A stretch of 64,000 nt of DNA from CAWCDJ01 sp963778675 (GCA_963778675.1 CAVZVI010000011.1:62001-126000), one strand, 5' to 3'; counted from the stretch's first letter, positions 8,981 to 17,082 are shown. Notes: generated by a model not told the origin, from the letters alone. A program made the numbers and translations.

Positions 8981-10966
8981 ATGGGCCGCATCCGCATTCT
9001 TCCTGACCAGGTCGCCAACAAAATCGCCGCGGGGGAAGTGGTGGAGCGCCCGGCGTCGGTGGTGAAGGAGCTGCTCGAAAATTCGCTCGATGCGGGCTCT
9101 TCCAGCCTGCGCATCGAGGTCGAAGCCGGCGGGCGGCGGCTGATCCGCATCGTCGATGACGGCTGCGGCATGTTGCGCGACGATGCGCTGCTGGCCTTCG
9201 AACGCCACGCCACCAGCAAACTGCGCGATGTGAAGGACCTGCTCTCCATCGCGACGCTCGGGTTTCGCGGCGAAGCGCTGCCTTCCATCGCCTCCGTATC
9301 GCGGCTGCTGCTCGAGACGCGCTCGGGCGAGGAAACCACCGGCACCCGCATCGAGATCGCCGGCGGCCGCATGCTGCGCTGCGAAGAGGCAGCCCTCGGC
9401 GGCGGCACCGCCATCACCGTGCGCGACCTGTTCTACAACGTGCCCGCGCGCCGGAAGTTCCTGCGCACCGAGCCGACCGAGCTGGCGCACGTCGCTTCGC
9501 TCGTGACGCACTACAGCCTGGCCCACCCTGATAAGACGTTTCATCTCACCAGCGGCGCCTCCGAGCTGCTGCACGTGACGCCGGTCTCGACGCTCGAGGA
9601 GCGCGTCTACCAGGTCTTCGGAAGCCAGGTGCTCGAGGAGCTGGTCGAGATCGGCGAGCGCGAGAAGGAGCTGCTGCTGGCGCCGCCCGCCGTGCCGCCC
9701 TCGCAGGGCGTGGCCGAGTATCAGAAGGAACCGGACGAGCCGCCCTTCCGCACTTTCCGGCTGAACGGCTTCTTTTCGCGGCCGCAGGTGCAGAAGGCCA
9801 ACCGGAATTCGATCTACATCTTCGTGAACGGCCGGCTGATTCGCGACCGCCTGCTGCTGCACGCGCTCTCCTCCGCGTATCACAACCTGATGCCGCCCGC
9901 GGCCTATCCTTTCGCGCTGCTGTTTCTCGCCTGCGACGCCGAGGAGGTGGACGTCAACGTGCATCCGTCGAAGACCGAGGTGCGCTTCCGCCACGGGTCG
10001 TTCGTGCACGATTTCGTGCGCGACACCATCCGCGAGCGCCTCATGGAGACGCGTCCCGCACCGGCGTTTTCGCCCGCGGCCCGGGTCTCCCCGCCGCCCC
10101 AGCCCGCCGCGGAGCTGCCGTACTCCGAATTCAGCCAGATGATCGAGAACGAAGCTGCCGCCGACCCCAGCGTGCCGGATCCGGCGGCGCCCGTGCAGCC
10201 CGGGCCCGCTCTGCCCGAGTTCACTCTCCGCGCCACCGCCCCTCCAGCCCCGCGGCTGGATTTCTCCGCCCCGCCGCTCGAGGTGACGCCCGGGCCACCT
10301 CCCTCCGGCAAGCTGATGCGCCGCCTGGACGCCCATGGCGAGTTCCCGCCCGAAGCCATCCCGCCGCCCGAGATGTCGCTTTCGGTACTGTCTGAGCTGC
10401 GGCCGCTCGGCCAGATCCACGAAAGCTTCATCATCGCCGCCGGCCGCGACGGCCTGTGGATCATCGACCAGCACGTGGCCCACGAGCGCATCCTGTTCGA
10501 GCAGGTCATGAAGCAGCGGTCCGCCGGCCGGGTGGAGATGCAGCGCCTGCTGATGCCGCTGATTGTGCAGCTCACCGCCGAGCAGCAGATCGACTACGCC
10601 CGCATCGCCGACGAGTTGCACGCCTCCGGTTTCGAAACCGAGCCTTTCGGCAACCGGACGATCGCCATCAAGGCCGCCCCCGCCAACGTGAGCGGCGCCG
10701 ATCTCGAAAAGGTCCTCTACGAGATTCTGGAAATCGCCGAAGAGGAGCTGCGCGGAACCTCACTCGACGACCTGCGCCGCGGCATCTGCGCCTCGATCGC
10801 CTGCCAGGCCGCCATCAAGATCAACACCCGCCTGGATTTCGCCAAGATGGAATGGCTGCTCCGCGCGCTCGCCCAGACCGATTGCCCGATGAGCTGCCCG
10901 CACGGCCGCCCGATCGCCATGCACTACTCCACAAGGGAGATCCTGAAGGCGTTCCATAGGATCTGA
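8981..10966 (+). CDS. mutL: DNA mismatch repair protein MutL
   Basis: 661 residues. The GHKL ATPase domain has the canonical start IRILPDQVANKIAAGEVVERP, then ELLENSLDAGS, VDDGCGM and GFRGEAL. A proline-rich linker (about 350-460) leads to a C-terminal domain that carries the endonuclease motifs of MutL proteins from organisms without MutH: DQHVAHERILFE (usual form DQHA-x2-E-x4-E, with Val replacing Ala), ACQAAIK and SCPHGRP. It should therefore nick the mismatch-containing strand after MutS recognition. There is no mutS nearby. The gene is followed 17 bases later by hicB, whose -10 lies just past the mutL stop. Confidence 0.97.
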   Translation: MGRIRILPDQVANKIAAGEVVERPASVVKELLENSLDAGSSSLRIEVEAGGRRLIRIVDDGCGMLRDDALLAFERHATSKLRDVKDLLSIATLGFRGEALPSIASVSRLLLETRSGEETTGTRIEIAGGRMLRCEEAALGGGTAITVRDLFYNVPARRKFLRTEPTELAHVASLVTHYSLAHPDKTFHLTSGASELLHVTPVSTLEERVYQVFGSQVLEELVEIGEREKELLLAPPAVPPSQGVAEYQKEPDEPPFRTFRLNGFFSRPQVQKANRNSIYIFVNGRLIRDRLLLHALSSAYHNLMPPAAYPFALLFLACDAEEVDVNVHPSKTEVRFRHGSFVHDFVRDTIRERLMETRPAPAFSPAARVSPPPQPAAELPYSEFSQMIENEAAADPSVPDPAAPVQPGPALPEFTLRATAPPAPRLDFSAPPLEVTPGPPPSGKLMRRLDAHGEFPPEAIPPPEMSLSVLSELRPLGQIHESFIIAAGRDGLWIIDQHVAHERILFEQVMKQRSAGRVEMQRLLMPLIVQLTAEQQIDYARIADELHASGFETEPFGNRTIAIKAAPANVSGADLEKVLYEILEIAEEELRGTSLDDLRRGICASIACQAAIKINTRLDFAKMEWLLRALAQTDCPMSCPHGRPIAMHYSTREILKAFHRI

Positions 10967-10971
10967 AGGCG

Positions 10972-10977
10972 TATAAT
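10972..10977 (+). promoter_or_regulatory. Candidate -10 (TATAAT) of a leaderless hicBA transcript
   Basis: A perfect TATAAT lies six bases (CGTGAC) before the GTG start of hicB, just after the mutL stop. At the usual distance, transcription would begin at or next to the GTG. No ribosome binding site precedes that GTG, which fits a leaderless message. No clear -35 is visible. Confidence 0.45.
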
Positions 10978-10983
10978 CGTGAC

Positions 10984-11193
10984 GTGGCAATCCGAACCTT
11001 CAGTGCGATTCTGCGTAAAGAAGAAGACCTTTGGGTAGCTGAGTGCCCGGAGGTAGGCACGGTGAGTCAGGGGACCACGGTCGAGGACGCTTTATCGAAT
11101 CTGAAAGAGGCCACCGAACTCTACCTTGAAGAGTTCCCTTTGGAAGGAGGCAGCCATCCGCTGCTGACGACGTTCGAGGCCAAATGTGCCTAG
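10984..11193 (+). CDS. hicB: HicB-family antitoxin
   Basis: 69 residues from a GTG start. The sequence shows the partial RNase H-like fold of HicB/UPF0150 proteins: ILRKEEDLWVAECPEVGTVSQG followed by TVEDALSNLKEATELYLEE. It would neutralise the downstream HicA toxin. There is no C-terminal DNA-binding extension, as in many short HicB proteins, so autoregulation may need another factor. The gene order is antitoxin first, the reverse of E. coli hicAB but common for this short type. Its 3' end overlaps hicA by 8 bases, which implies translational coupling. Confidence 0.85.
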   Translation: MAIRTFSAILRKEEDLWVAECPEVGTVSQGTTVEDALSNLKEATELYLEEFPLEGGSHPLLTTFEAKCA

Positions 11194-11404
11194 ACTGAGG
11201 CAGGTCTCCGGAGACGAAGCCATTCGTGCTCTGGAGCGCCTCGGATTTGAGCGTGTCCGGCAGCGCGGAAGTCATGTAGTGCTGCGCAAGGGGAACGTAG
11301 GCTGCGTGATCCCCAGACATCCTGCCGTTGCCATAGGCACACTCCTTGGTGCTTTAAAGCAGGCGAAGGTATCCGAAGAAGAGTTCCTCCAAAACCTGAG
11401 ATAG
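11186..11404 (+). CDS. hicA: HicA-family mRNA interferase toxin
   Basis: 72 residues from a GTG that overlaps the hicB stop. The double-stranded-RNA-binding-like HicA (YcfA) fold is recognisable: SGDEAIRALERLGFERVRQRGSHVVLRK, in which the GSH motif carries the catalytic His, followed by CVIPRHPAVAIGTL and a helical end. HicA toxins cleave mRNA independently of the ribosome unless bound by HicB. All expected parts are present, so it is probably functional. The pair lies directly before the SOS-type imuA cassette. Confidence 0.88.
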   Translation: MPRLRQVSGDEAIRALERLGFERVRQRGSHVVLRKGNVGCVIPRHPAVAIGTLLGALKQAKVSEEEFLQNLR

Positions 11405-11412
11405 CCCCTCCA

Positions 11413-11453
11413 TTGACATCTACCCGCCTCTCCCTGTAAAAATAAAGTACAGG
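11413..11453 (+). promoter_or_regulatory. imuA promoter with overlapping palindromic operator (possible SOS box)
   Basis: A perfect -35 TTGACA (11413-11418) is followed 18 bases later by TAAAAA (11437-11442). Overlapping the -10 is an inverted repeat, CCTGTA-N9-TACAGG (11433-11453). A repressor bound there would block the promoter. Imu cassettes are usually LexA regulated, so this is a candidate LexA site, but its 9-base spacing does not match the E. coli CTGT-N8-ACAG box. The LexA assignment is inference. Confidence 0.5.
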
Positions 11454-11469
11454 CGAAGAATAGGCGAAA

Positions 11470-12141
11470 ATGAGAGCGGCGGTTCTCAAGCTACAGTTTG
11501 AATCGGTCCTGGGGGGGCACCTGGACTGGCAGTCGCGGCCGGAGCCGGAGCGAGTGCCGTCCGGGGTTCCGGAAGTAGATGCCGCCATCGGGGGAATCCC
11601 TCGGGGATGCCTAACTGAGATTTTCGGGCCGGCTTCTTCCGGACGCACCAGCCTGATGCTCTCGGTCCTGGCTGAAGCCACCGCGCGGGACGAAACCTGC
11701 GCCCTGGTGGATACCGAGGACGCCCTCGACCCGGCTTCGGCCGCAGCCGCCGGGGTGCGGCTCTCCCGGCTGGTTTGGGTTCGTTCCGCACACAACGCCG
11801 AGCATGCTTTGAAAGCCGCCGACCTGCTTCTTCAAGGAGGAGGTTTCGGCCTGGTAATCATGGACTTAGGCGACACACCCCTGGAAACGGCACGCCGCAT
11901 TTCGCTCACTTCGTGGTTCCGCCTGCGGCGTGCCGTGGAGAACACCCCCACGGTGCTGCTGGCGGTGGCGCGGCGGTCGAATGCCAAAACCTGCGCGTCA
12001 CTCCAACTGGAATGCCGCCGGGAGCGCGCGGGCTGGTCGGGCGCCGGTCCCGGGCGCCTGCTACGCAGCCTGCGTGTGCGGACCCAAATGACAGATCGGA
12101 GCAGGATATGTTCGCCTGTCTTCACGGCCACGGCAATCTGA
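11470..12141 (+). CDS. imuA: ImuA, RecA-like mutagenesis accessory protein
   Basis: 223 residues with a RecA-like core: VPSGVPEVDAAIGGIPRGCLTEI leads into a Walker A (GPASSGRTS, unusual with Arg before Thr in place of Lys), and a hydrophobic Walker B-like strand (FGLVIMDLGD). In the imuA-imuB-dnaE2 cassette of many bacteria ImuA supports damage-induced translesion synthesis. The C-terminus overlaps imuB by 34 bases. The Walker A Lys is replaced by Arg (G-R-T), so ATP hydrolysis may be weak or absent. It sits behind a palindromic promoter and a HicBA pair. Confidence 0.82.
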   Translation: MRAAVLKLQFESVLGGHLDWQSRPEPERVPSGVPEVDAAIGGIPRGCLTEIFGPASSGRTSLMLSVLAEATARDETCALVDTEDALDPASAAAAGVRLSRLVWVRSAHNAEHALKAADLLLQGGGFGLVIMDLGDTPLETARRISLTSWFRLRRAVENTPTVLLAVARRSNAKTCASLQLECRRERAGWSGAGPGRLLRSLRVRTQMTDRSRICSPVFTATAI

Positions 12142-13352
12142 CCGCGCTGGCCTTCGAGTTTTCGCCTACCGTGGAGCTGACCGCGCCCGACACGGTCACG
12201 CTCGACGCCGGGGGGCTCGAACGGCTGTTCGGACTCCCACAGGACGTGGCGGCGGCCATCTCGCGTCGGGCCTCCGAAGCGGGGGTGAAGGCCAACCTGG
12301 CTCTGGCGGCCAATCCGGACGCGGCCATCTGCGCCGCCCGCGGCTTCCGGGGCATCAGCATCCTGCCGCAGGGGGACGAGGGCAAATACCTGGGGACGCT
12401 GCCGCTGACCCTGCTCGCGCCCTCGCCCGAGTTGCAGGAGACGCTCGACCGCTGGGGCATCCGCCGGTTCCAGGATCTGGCCGCATTGCCGCCGCTGGGG
12501 ATCGCCGAACGCCTGGGCCCCGAAGGTCTGCGCCTGCGCGAACTGGCGCGCGGTGAGGCCGGGCGCAAGCTACTGCCGCTGGTAGACGCGCCAGGCTTCG
12601 AAGACGAAATCGAGCTGGAATATCCGGTGGAACTGCTGGAGCCGCTGGCGTTCCTGCTGGCGCGGCTGGTGAACGGCCTGGCAACACGGCTGGCAACGCG
12701 AGCGCTGGCAACGAATGAGTTGCGGCTGCGGCTGAAGCTCGAAAACCGCGGGGTGCATGAGCGCACGCTGCGGCTGCCGGTGCCGTCGCTCGATACCAAG
12801 GCGTTTTTGAAACTGCTGCAACTGGACCTGGAGGCGCATCCGCCCCAGGCGCCTGTGGTTGATGTGTGGCTGGGGGTGAACCCGGTGAAGCCGCAGGCAG
12901 CGCAGAGCGGGCTGTTCGTGCTGGCTGCGCCGGAGCCGGTGAAGCTGGAGCTGACGCTGGCGAGGATTCAGGCGATTGCCGGCGAAGGGCGGGTAGGGAC
13001 GCCGGAGTTGGTGGATACACATCGGCCCGAAGCATTCCGCATGGTTTCGGTGGGGCAGACCTCCCGGTCTGCCCTGGGCAGGCCGGGAGGCCTGCCCCAC
13101 TTGGCTTTGCGCATGTTCCGGCCGGCGCTGGCGGCGCGAGTGGAGATTGCTTCGGGCCGGCCTGGCTTTGTCGCAGCCGAGGGCATCCGCGGGCGCGTGA
13201 TCGAAATGGCCGGGCCCTGGCGTACATCGGGTGACTGGTGGACCAGCGACCCCTGGTCGCGCGACGAATGGGATGTCGCGCTCTCCAACGGCGCGCTCTA
13301 CCGCATCTATTGCGACCCGCGCGGCTGGTTCGTGGAGGGCAGCTATGACTGA
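12108..13352 (+). CDS. imuB: ImuB, Y-family polymerase-like protein (short N-terminus)
   Basis: 414 residues from ATG 12108. The region FSPTVELTAPDTVTLDAGGLERLFG and the later TLPLTLLAPSPELQETLDRWGIRRFQDLAALP match the palm/thumb part of ImuB/DinP-like proteins. Usual ImuB proteins carry about 80-100 more N-terminal residues, which are absent here, so the first acidic palm motif is missing. ImuB is thought to be catalytically dead and to act as the hub linking DnaE2 to the beta clamp, which tolerates such loss. A palindromic repeat (13050-13100) adds about 17 residues between VSVGQ and ALRMFRPAL. The stop overlaps dnaE2 by 8 bases. Confidence 0.82.
   Translation: MFACLHGHGNLTALAFEFSPTVELTAPDTVTLDAGGLERLFGLPQDVAAAISRRASEAGVKANLALAANPDAAICAARGFRGISILPQGDEGKYLGTLPLTLLAPSPELQETLDRWGIRRFQDLAALPPLGIAERLGPEGLRLRELARGEAGRKLLPLVDAPGFEDEIELEYPVELLEPLAFLLARLVNGLATRLATRALATNELRLRLKLENRGVHERTLRLPVPSLDTKAFLKLLQLDLEAHPPQAPVVDVWLGVNPVKPQAAQSGLFVLAAPEPVKLELTLARIQAIAGEGRVGTPELVDTHRPEAFRMVSVGQTSRSALGRPGGLPHLALRMFRPALAARVEIASGRPGFVAAEGIRGRVIEMAGPWRTSGDWWTSDPWSRDEWDVALSNGALYRIYCDPRGWFVEGSYD
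13050..13100. repeat. Nested palindromic (REP-like) element inside imuB
   Basis: Two 25-base arms lie in inverted order with one base between them; the arms differ at two positions. Each arm is itself an inverted repeat around CCGGGAGG or CCTCCCGG (for example GGCAGGCC-GGGA-GGCCTGCC). The element keeps the imuB frame open and is read as VGQTSRSALGRPGGLPH. A single-arm copy with one mismatch lies at 42673-42697 and a related short palindrome at 27446-27464, so this is a dispersed repeat family. Confidence 0.8.
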
Positions 13353-16146
13353 GTACGTCGAGCTCCATGCCCGTTCCGGCTTCAGCTTCCTCGAAGGCGC
13401 CTCCGTGCCCGAGGAGCTCGCCGGCGCCTGCGCTCAATTCGGCATGCCCGCCATGGCGCTCATCGACCGCAACGGGGTCTACGGATCGCCGCGCTTCCAC
13501 ATGGCCGCCAAGAAGGCAGGTGTCCGCGCGCACATCGGTTCCGAGATCACTTGTACCAACGGCCTCTCCTACCCGCTGCTGGTGGAATCGCGCGAAGGCT
13601 ATCGCAACCTCTGCCGCCTGGTCACCCGCATGAAACTGCGCGCCCCAAAAGGCGAGGGCGCGGCTACTCTCGAAGAGCTGGCGGAATATTCGCGCGGCCT
13701 GCTCTGCCTCACCCGCCATCCCGACGAGCGCCTGCTCGACATTTTCGGACGCGGGAACGTCTACGCCGAGCTGCAGCGCCACTACCGCCGCGAGGAAGAG
13801 GCCGAAAACCAGGCGATTCTCGAACGCGCGCGGCGGCTCGGCATTCCCGTGATCGCCACCAACGGGGTCGCCTACGCCACACCGCCGCAGCGCGAGCTGC
13901 TCGACGTGCTGACCTGCGTCCGCAACCACGTGACACTCGCGAACGCCGGCCGCCTGCTGGAGCGCAATTCCGAACGGCATGTGAAGACGCCCGCCGAAAT
14001 GGCGCGCCTCTTCGCCGATCTTCCGGAAGCCATTGCGCGCACCGTGGAGGTTTCCGCGCGCCTCCAGTTCACCCTCGCCGACCTGGGCTACGAATTCCCG
14101 CGCTACCCCGTGCCTGAAGGCCACACCCAGATGTCGTTCCTGCGCCATCTGGCGGAAGAAGGCGCGCGCCTGCGCTACCGTCCCTATCACGATCGCGCGC
14201 GCCGGCAGATCGAGCGCGAACTGGCCCTCATCGAGAAGCTGAAGCTGCCCGGCTACTTCCTGATCGTCTGGGACATCGTGCGCTTCTGCCGCGAGAACGA
14301 CATCCTGGCGCAGGGCCGCGGATCGGCTGCCAACAGCGCCGTCTGCTACGCGCTCCAGATCACCGCGGTGGACCCGGTGGGCATGGACCTGCTCTTCGAG
14401 CGCTTCCTTTCCGAAGAGCGCGGCGAGTGGCCCGACATCGATATCGACCTTCCCAGCGGCGACAAGCGCGAGCGCGCCATCCAGTACGTCTACCAGCGGT
14501 TCGGCAAGCTGGGCGCCGCCATGACCGCCAACGTCATCAGCTATCGCGGCCGCTCGGCCGCGCGCGAAGTGGGCAAAGCATTAGGGTTCGAGATCACCTC
14601 GGTCGAACGGCTGAGCAGCCTGGTCCGGACGTGGGAATGGAAGGACCCCAAGGACACCACCGAGCGCCAGTTCCGCGAAGCCGGCTTCGACCTGAACCAT
14701 CCCCGCGTGCGCAAATTTTTCGAGGTGTACCGCATGGCGCAGGACCTGCCACGCCACCTCGGCCAGCATTCCGGCGGCATGGTGATCTGCCAGGGCGATC
14801 TCGATTCCGTGGTGCCGCTCGAGCCCGCCACCATGCCCGGCCGCGTAGTGGTGCAGTGGGACAAGGAAGACTGCGCCGATCTCGGCATCATCAAGGTGGA
14901 CCTGCTCGGACTGGGGATGATGGCCGTGATCGAGGACACCCTGAAGCTCATCCCCGAGGTCTACGGCGAAGAAGTGGACCTGGCGCACCTGCCGCCCGAC
15001 GATCCGGCGGTTTTCGAAGCCCTGCAAACCGCCGATACGATCGGCATGTTCCAGGTGGAGAGCCGCGCGCAGATGTCGTCGCTGCCGCGCATGCGGCCGC
15101 AGCGCTTTTACGACATCGTGGTGCAGGTGGCGATCATCCGGCCCGGGCCGATCGTCGGCAAAATGGTGCATCCCTACCTGAACCGCCGGCAGGGCCGCGA
15201 GAGGCCGGACTGCCTGCACCCCTCGCTCGAACCGGTTCTGCAAAGGACGCTCGGGGTGCCGCTCTTCCAGGAACAGTTGCTGCGGATGGCGATGATCGCG
15301 GCCGGGTTCACCGGCGGGCAGGCTGAAGAACTGCGGCGTGCCATGGGCTTCAAGCGCTCCGAAGCGCGGATGAAGGAAATCGAGGTGAAGCTGCGCGAGG
15401 GCATGGAGCGCAACGGCATCACAGGCAAGGCGCAGGAGGATATCGTTCGCTCCATCGTCTCGTTCGCGCTCTACGGCTTTCCGGAATCGCACGCCGCCAG
15501 CTTCGCGTTAATCGCCTATGCCAGCGCTTATCTGAAATGCCACTACCTGGCGGCCTTCACCTGCGCCATGCTGAACAACCAGCCGATGGGCTTTTATTCG
15601 CCCGCGATCCTGATCAAAGACGCGCAGCGCCACGGGCTGCGGGTGCTGCCGGTGGATGTGGCGGTGTCTGACTGGGTCTGCACGGTCGAATATCCGCGCC
15701 TGCGTTTGGGCCTGCGCTATGCCAAAGGCCTACGCGAAGAGGCCGGCCGCGCGATCGCCGCCCGGCGTCCGTTTTCGAGCGTGGACGATCTCGCGCTGCG
15801 TGTCCCGGAATTGCGCAAGGACGAGATCAACCGGCTGGCGGAAATCGGGGCGCTGAACTCGCTCGACCGCCTCCACCGCCGCGACGCTCTCTGGCAGGCG
15901 CAGCGCGCTATTCTGCCGGTGGGGCCGCTGCTCGAGCCGCTCGAAGAGAAGGGCCAGCCTTCACCGCTCGCCGCTATGAATACCGAGGAGCGCCTGTGGG
16001 CCGATTACCGCGGCACTGGCCTGACAGTCGGCCGCCACCCCATGACATGGCGGCGTGCCGAAATGGATGCGCTGGGAGTGAAGCGGGCCGATCGACCTCG
16101 CCGCAAGTGCGCAACGGCCGGGTGGTGCGGATCGCCGGCTCGGTGA
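13345..16146 (+). CDS. dnaE2: DnaE2/ImuC error-prone DNA polymerase III alpha, 3' end shifted out of frame
   Basis: The frame from ATG 13345 gives 933 residues. It begins with the PHP domain (YVELHARSGFSFLEGASVPEEL) and contains the polymerase core: EERGEWPDIDIDLPSGDKRE with two catalytic Asp residues and IIKVDLLGLGMM with the third. The polymerase III fingers and the helix-hairpin-helix region (VDDLALRVPELRKDEINRLAEIGAL) are intact. Conservation stops near codon 912 (about 16083), after which the frame reads unrelated sequence to a TGA at 16144-16146. The missing OB-fold part continues at once in another frame to 16391. A one-base loss around 16081-16110, either real or a sequence error, explains this. 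Intact family members are about 1000-1100 residues. Confidence 0.85.
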   Translation: MTEYVELHARSGFSFLEGASVPEELAGACAQFGMPAMALIDRNGVYGSPRFHMAAKKAGVRAHIGSEITCTNGLSYPLLVESREGYRNLCRLVTRMKLRAPKGEGAATLEELAEYSRGLLCLTRHPDERLLDIFGRGNVYAELQRHYRREEEAENQAILERARRLGIPVIATNGVAYATPPQRELLDVLTCVRNHVTLANAGRLLERNSERHVKTPAEMARLFADLPEAIARTVEVSARLQFTLADLGYEFPRYPVPEGHTQMSFLRHLAEEGARLRYRPYHDRARRQIERELALIEKLKLPGYFLIVWDIVRFCRENDILAQGRGSAANSAVCYALQITAVDPVGMDLLFERFLSEERGEWPDIDIDLPSGDKRERAIQYVYQRFGKLGAAMTANVISYRGRSAAREVGKALGFEITSVERLSSLVRTWEWKDPKDTTERQFREAGFDLNHPRVRKFFEVYRMAQDLPRHLGQHSGGMVICQGDLDSVVPLEPATMPGRVVVQWDKEDCADLGIIKVDLLGLGMMAVIEDTLKLIPEVYGEEVDLAHLPPDDPAVFEALQTADTIGMFQVESRAQMSSLPRMRPQRFYDIVVQVAIIRPGPIVGKMVHPYLNRRQGRERPDCLHPSLEPVLQRTLGVPLFQEQLLRMAMIAAGFTGGQAEELRRAMGFKRSEARMKEIEVKLREGMERNGITGKAQEDIVRSIVSFALYGFPESHAASFALIAYASAYLKCHYLAAFTCAMLNNQPMGFYSPAILIKDAQRHGLRVLPVDVAVSDWVCTVEYPRLRLGLRYAKGLREEAGRAIAARRPFSSVDDLALRVPELRKDEINRLAEIGALNSLDRLHRRDALWQAQRAILPVGPLLEPLEEKGQPSPLAAMNTEERLWADYRGTGLTVGRHPMTWRRAEMDALGVKRADRPRRKCATAGWCGSPAR

Positions 16147-16391
16147 TCGTACGGCAGCGGCCGGGCACAGCCAAGGGTTTCGTCTTCCTCAGCATGGAAG
16201 ACGAGACCGGCATCATGAACGCGATCATCACCCCGGACACGTTCGACCGCTACAAATTCGAAGTGCTGGGCGAGCCGTTCCTGCTGATCGAAGGAGTGCT
16301 GCAGAATTTGGACGGCGTGATTTCCGTGAAAGCCGCGAAAGTGGAAGGCCTGCGCGCCGGCGCGGCGGCCGAATCGCACGACTTTCATTGA
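16081..16391 (+). pseudogene. dnaE2: Displaced 3' (OB-fold) part of dnaE2
   Basis: In the frame whose codons begin at 16083, the sequence reads VRNGRVVRIAGSVIVRQRPG then GFVFLSMEDETGIMNAIITP, and on to EPFLLIEGVLQNLDGVISVK. These are the conserved OB-fold residues of DnaE2 and must belong to the upstream gene. They have no start codon or ribosome binding site of their own that makes sense. Joining the frames needs one added base (or two removed) between about 16081 and 16110, giving a full protein of about 1015 residues. Confidence 0.8.
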
Positions 16392-16429
16392 TCGCTAGAG
16401 CCTACAAATTTGCACTGGATCGTAAAATA

Positions 16430-16448
16430 GACTAAGCTAAGCTTAGTC
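16430..16448. promoter_or_regulatory. Perfect 19-bp palindrome, likely operator of the Phd/VapC pair
   Basis: Two 9-base arms (GACTAAGCT / AGCTTAGTC) flank a central A, ending two bases before the antitoxin ATG at 16451. A possible promoter is TTGCAC (16410-16415) with a 17-base spacer to TAAGCT (16433-16438), inside the palindrome. Phd/YefM-type antitoxins repress their own operon by binding such palindromes, so this is the expected autoregulation site; the promoter hexamers are tentative. Confidence 0.6.
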
Positions 16449-16450
16449 CA

Positions 16451-16693
16451 ATGAAAACCGTCAACATCCACGCTGCCAAGACCCATCTTTCCAGCCTCGT
16501 GGAAGAAGCGGCGGCAGGGGAAGAGATCATCATCGCCAAAGCCGGCAAACCAGTGGCCCGCCTGGTGCCGCTGGAGAAGAAGAAAGGTATCGAAAGCACC
16601 CTCGGAGTCTGGAAGGATAAGGTCTGGATTAGCAAGGATTTCGACGCACCTTTGCCCGCTGACGTTCTCCATGGCTTCGGAGTCGATGAATGA
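16451..16693 (+). CDS. Phd/YefM-type antitoxin (VapB role)
   Basis: 80 residues with the antitoxin N-terminal fold: MKTVNIHAAKTHLSSLVEEA, then GEEIIIAKAGKPVARLVPL, which forms the dimeric DNA-binding part. The acidic/hydrophobic C-terminus (WKDKVWISKDFDAPLPADVL) is the toxin-wrapping tail typical of Phd proteins paired with PIN toxins. The stop overlaps the toxin ATG (ATGA, 4 bases). A perfect palindrome sits just upstream, consistent with self-repression. Confidence 0.9.
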   Translation: MKTVNIHAAKTHLSSLVEEAAAGEEIIIAKAGKPVARLVPLEKKKGIESTLGVWKDKVWISKDFDAPLPADVLHGFGVDE

Positions 16694-17082
16694 ACCTCCT
16701 GCTGGATACTCATGCCCTCATCTGGTGGCTTGAGGACAGCGCCAAACTGGGAGAACGTGCTCGCGCAGCCATTCGCAACCCGGCGGCGAATGCCTTTCTC
16801 AGCGTAGTCTCTATCTGGGAAATGTCGATCAAAGCGGCGATTGGACGCCTCCGACTCGATGCAAACCCGGAAGACTCTATACCCGAACTCTTTGCATCTG
16901 GATTCCGTCCACTACCGATTCAATTCCGTCATGCATTCGCCGTAAGACATTTGCCGCCGCATCACAGCGATCCATTTGACCGGATGCTCATCGCACAGGC
17001 GCAATGTGAGGATCTGACGATCCTCACAGCCGACTCCGCCTTTTCAGCCTATGGCGCGCGCACGCTCGATGCTTCCCTTTAA
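16690..17082 (+). CDS. vapC: PIN-domain ribonuclease toxin (VapC type)
   Basis: 130 residues. The PIN acidic residues are in place: LLLDTHALIWWLED (first Asp), SVVSIWEMSIKAAIGRL (Glu), DPFDRMLIAQA (third Asp) and LTADSAFSAYG (fourth). Such toxins cut RNA with Mg2+ and are held inactive by the paired antitoxin upstream. It ends 4 bases into the convergent minus-strand gene, so the 3' ends overlap. It appears intact. Confidence 0.9.
   Translation: MNLLLDTHALIWWLEDSAKLGERARAAIRNPAANAFLSVVSIWEMSIKAAIGRLRLDANPEDSIPELFASGFRPLPIQFRHAFAVRHLPPHHSDPFDRMLIAQAQCEDLTILTADSAFSAYGARTLDASL

Noticed and set aside
8906..10621. Minus-strand open frame of more than 500 codons continuous with the cytochrome gene
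   Set aside because: It is antisense to mutL, has no recognisable domain, and the cytochrome has its own ATG and signal peptide at 8905. GC-rich coding DNA often leaves the opposite strand open.
12355..14190. Long minus-strand frame under imuB and dnaE2
   Set aside because: Proline, alanine and arginine-rich, without motif; it is a shadow of the two well-supported plus-strand genes.
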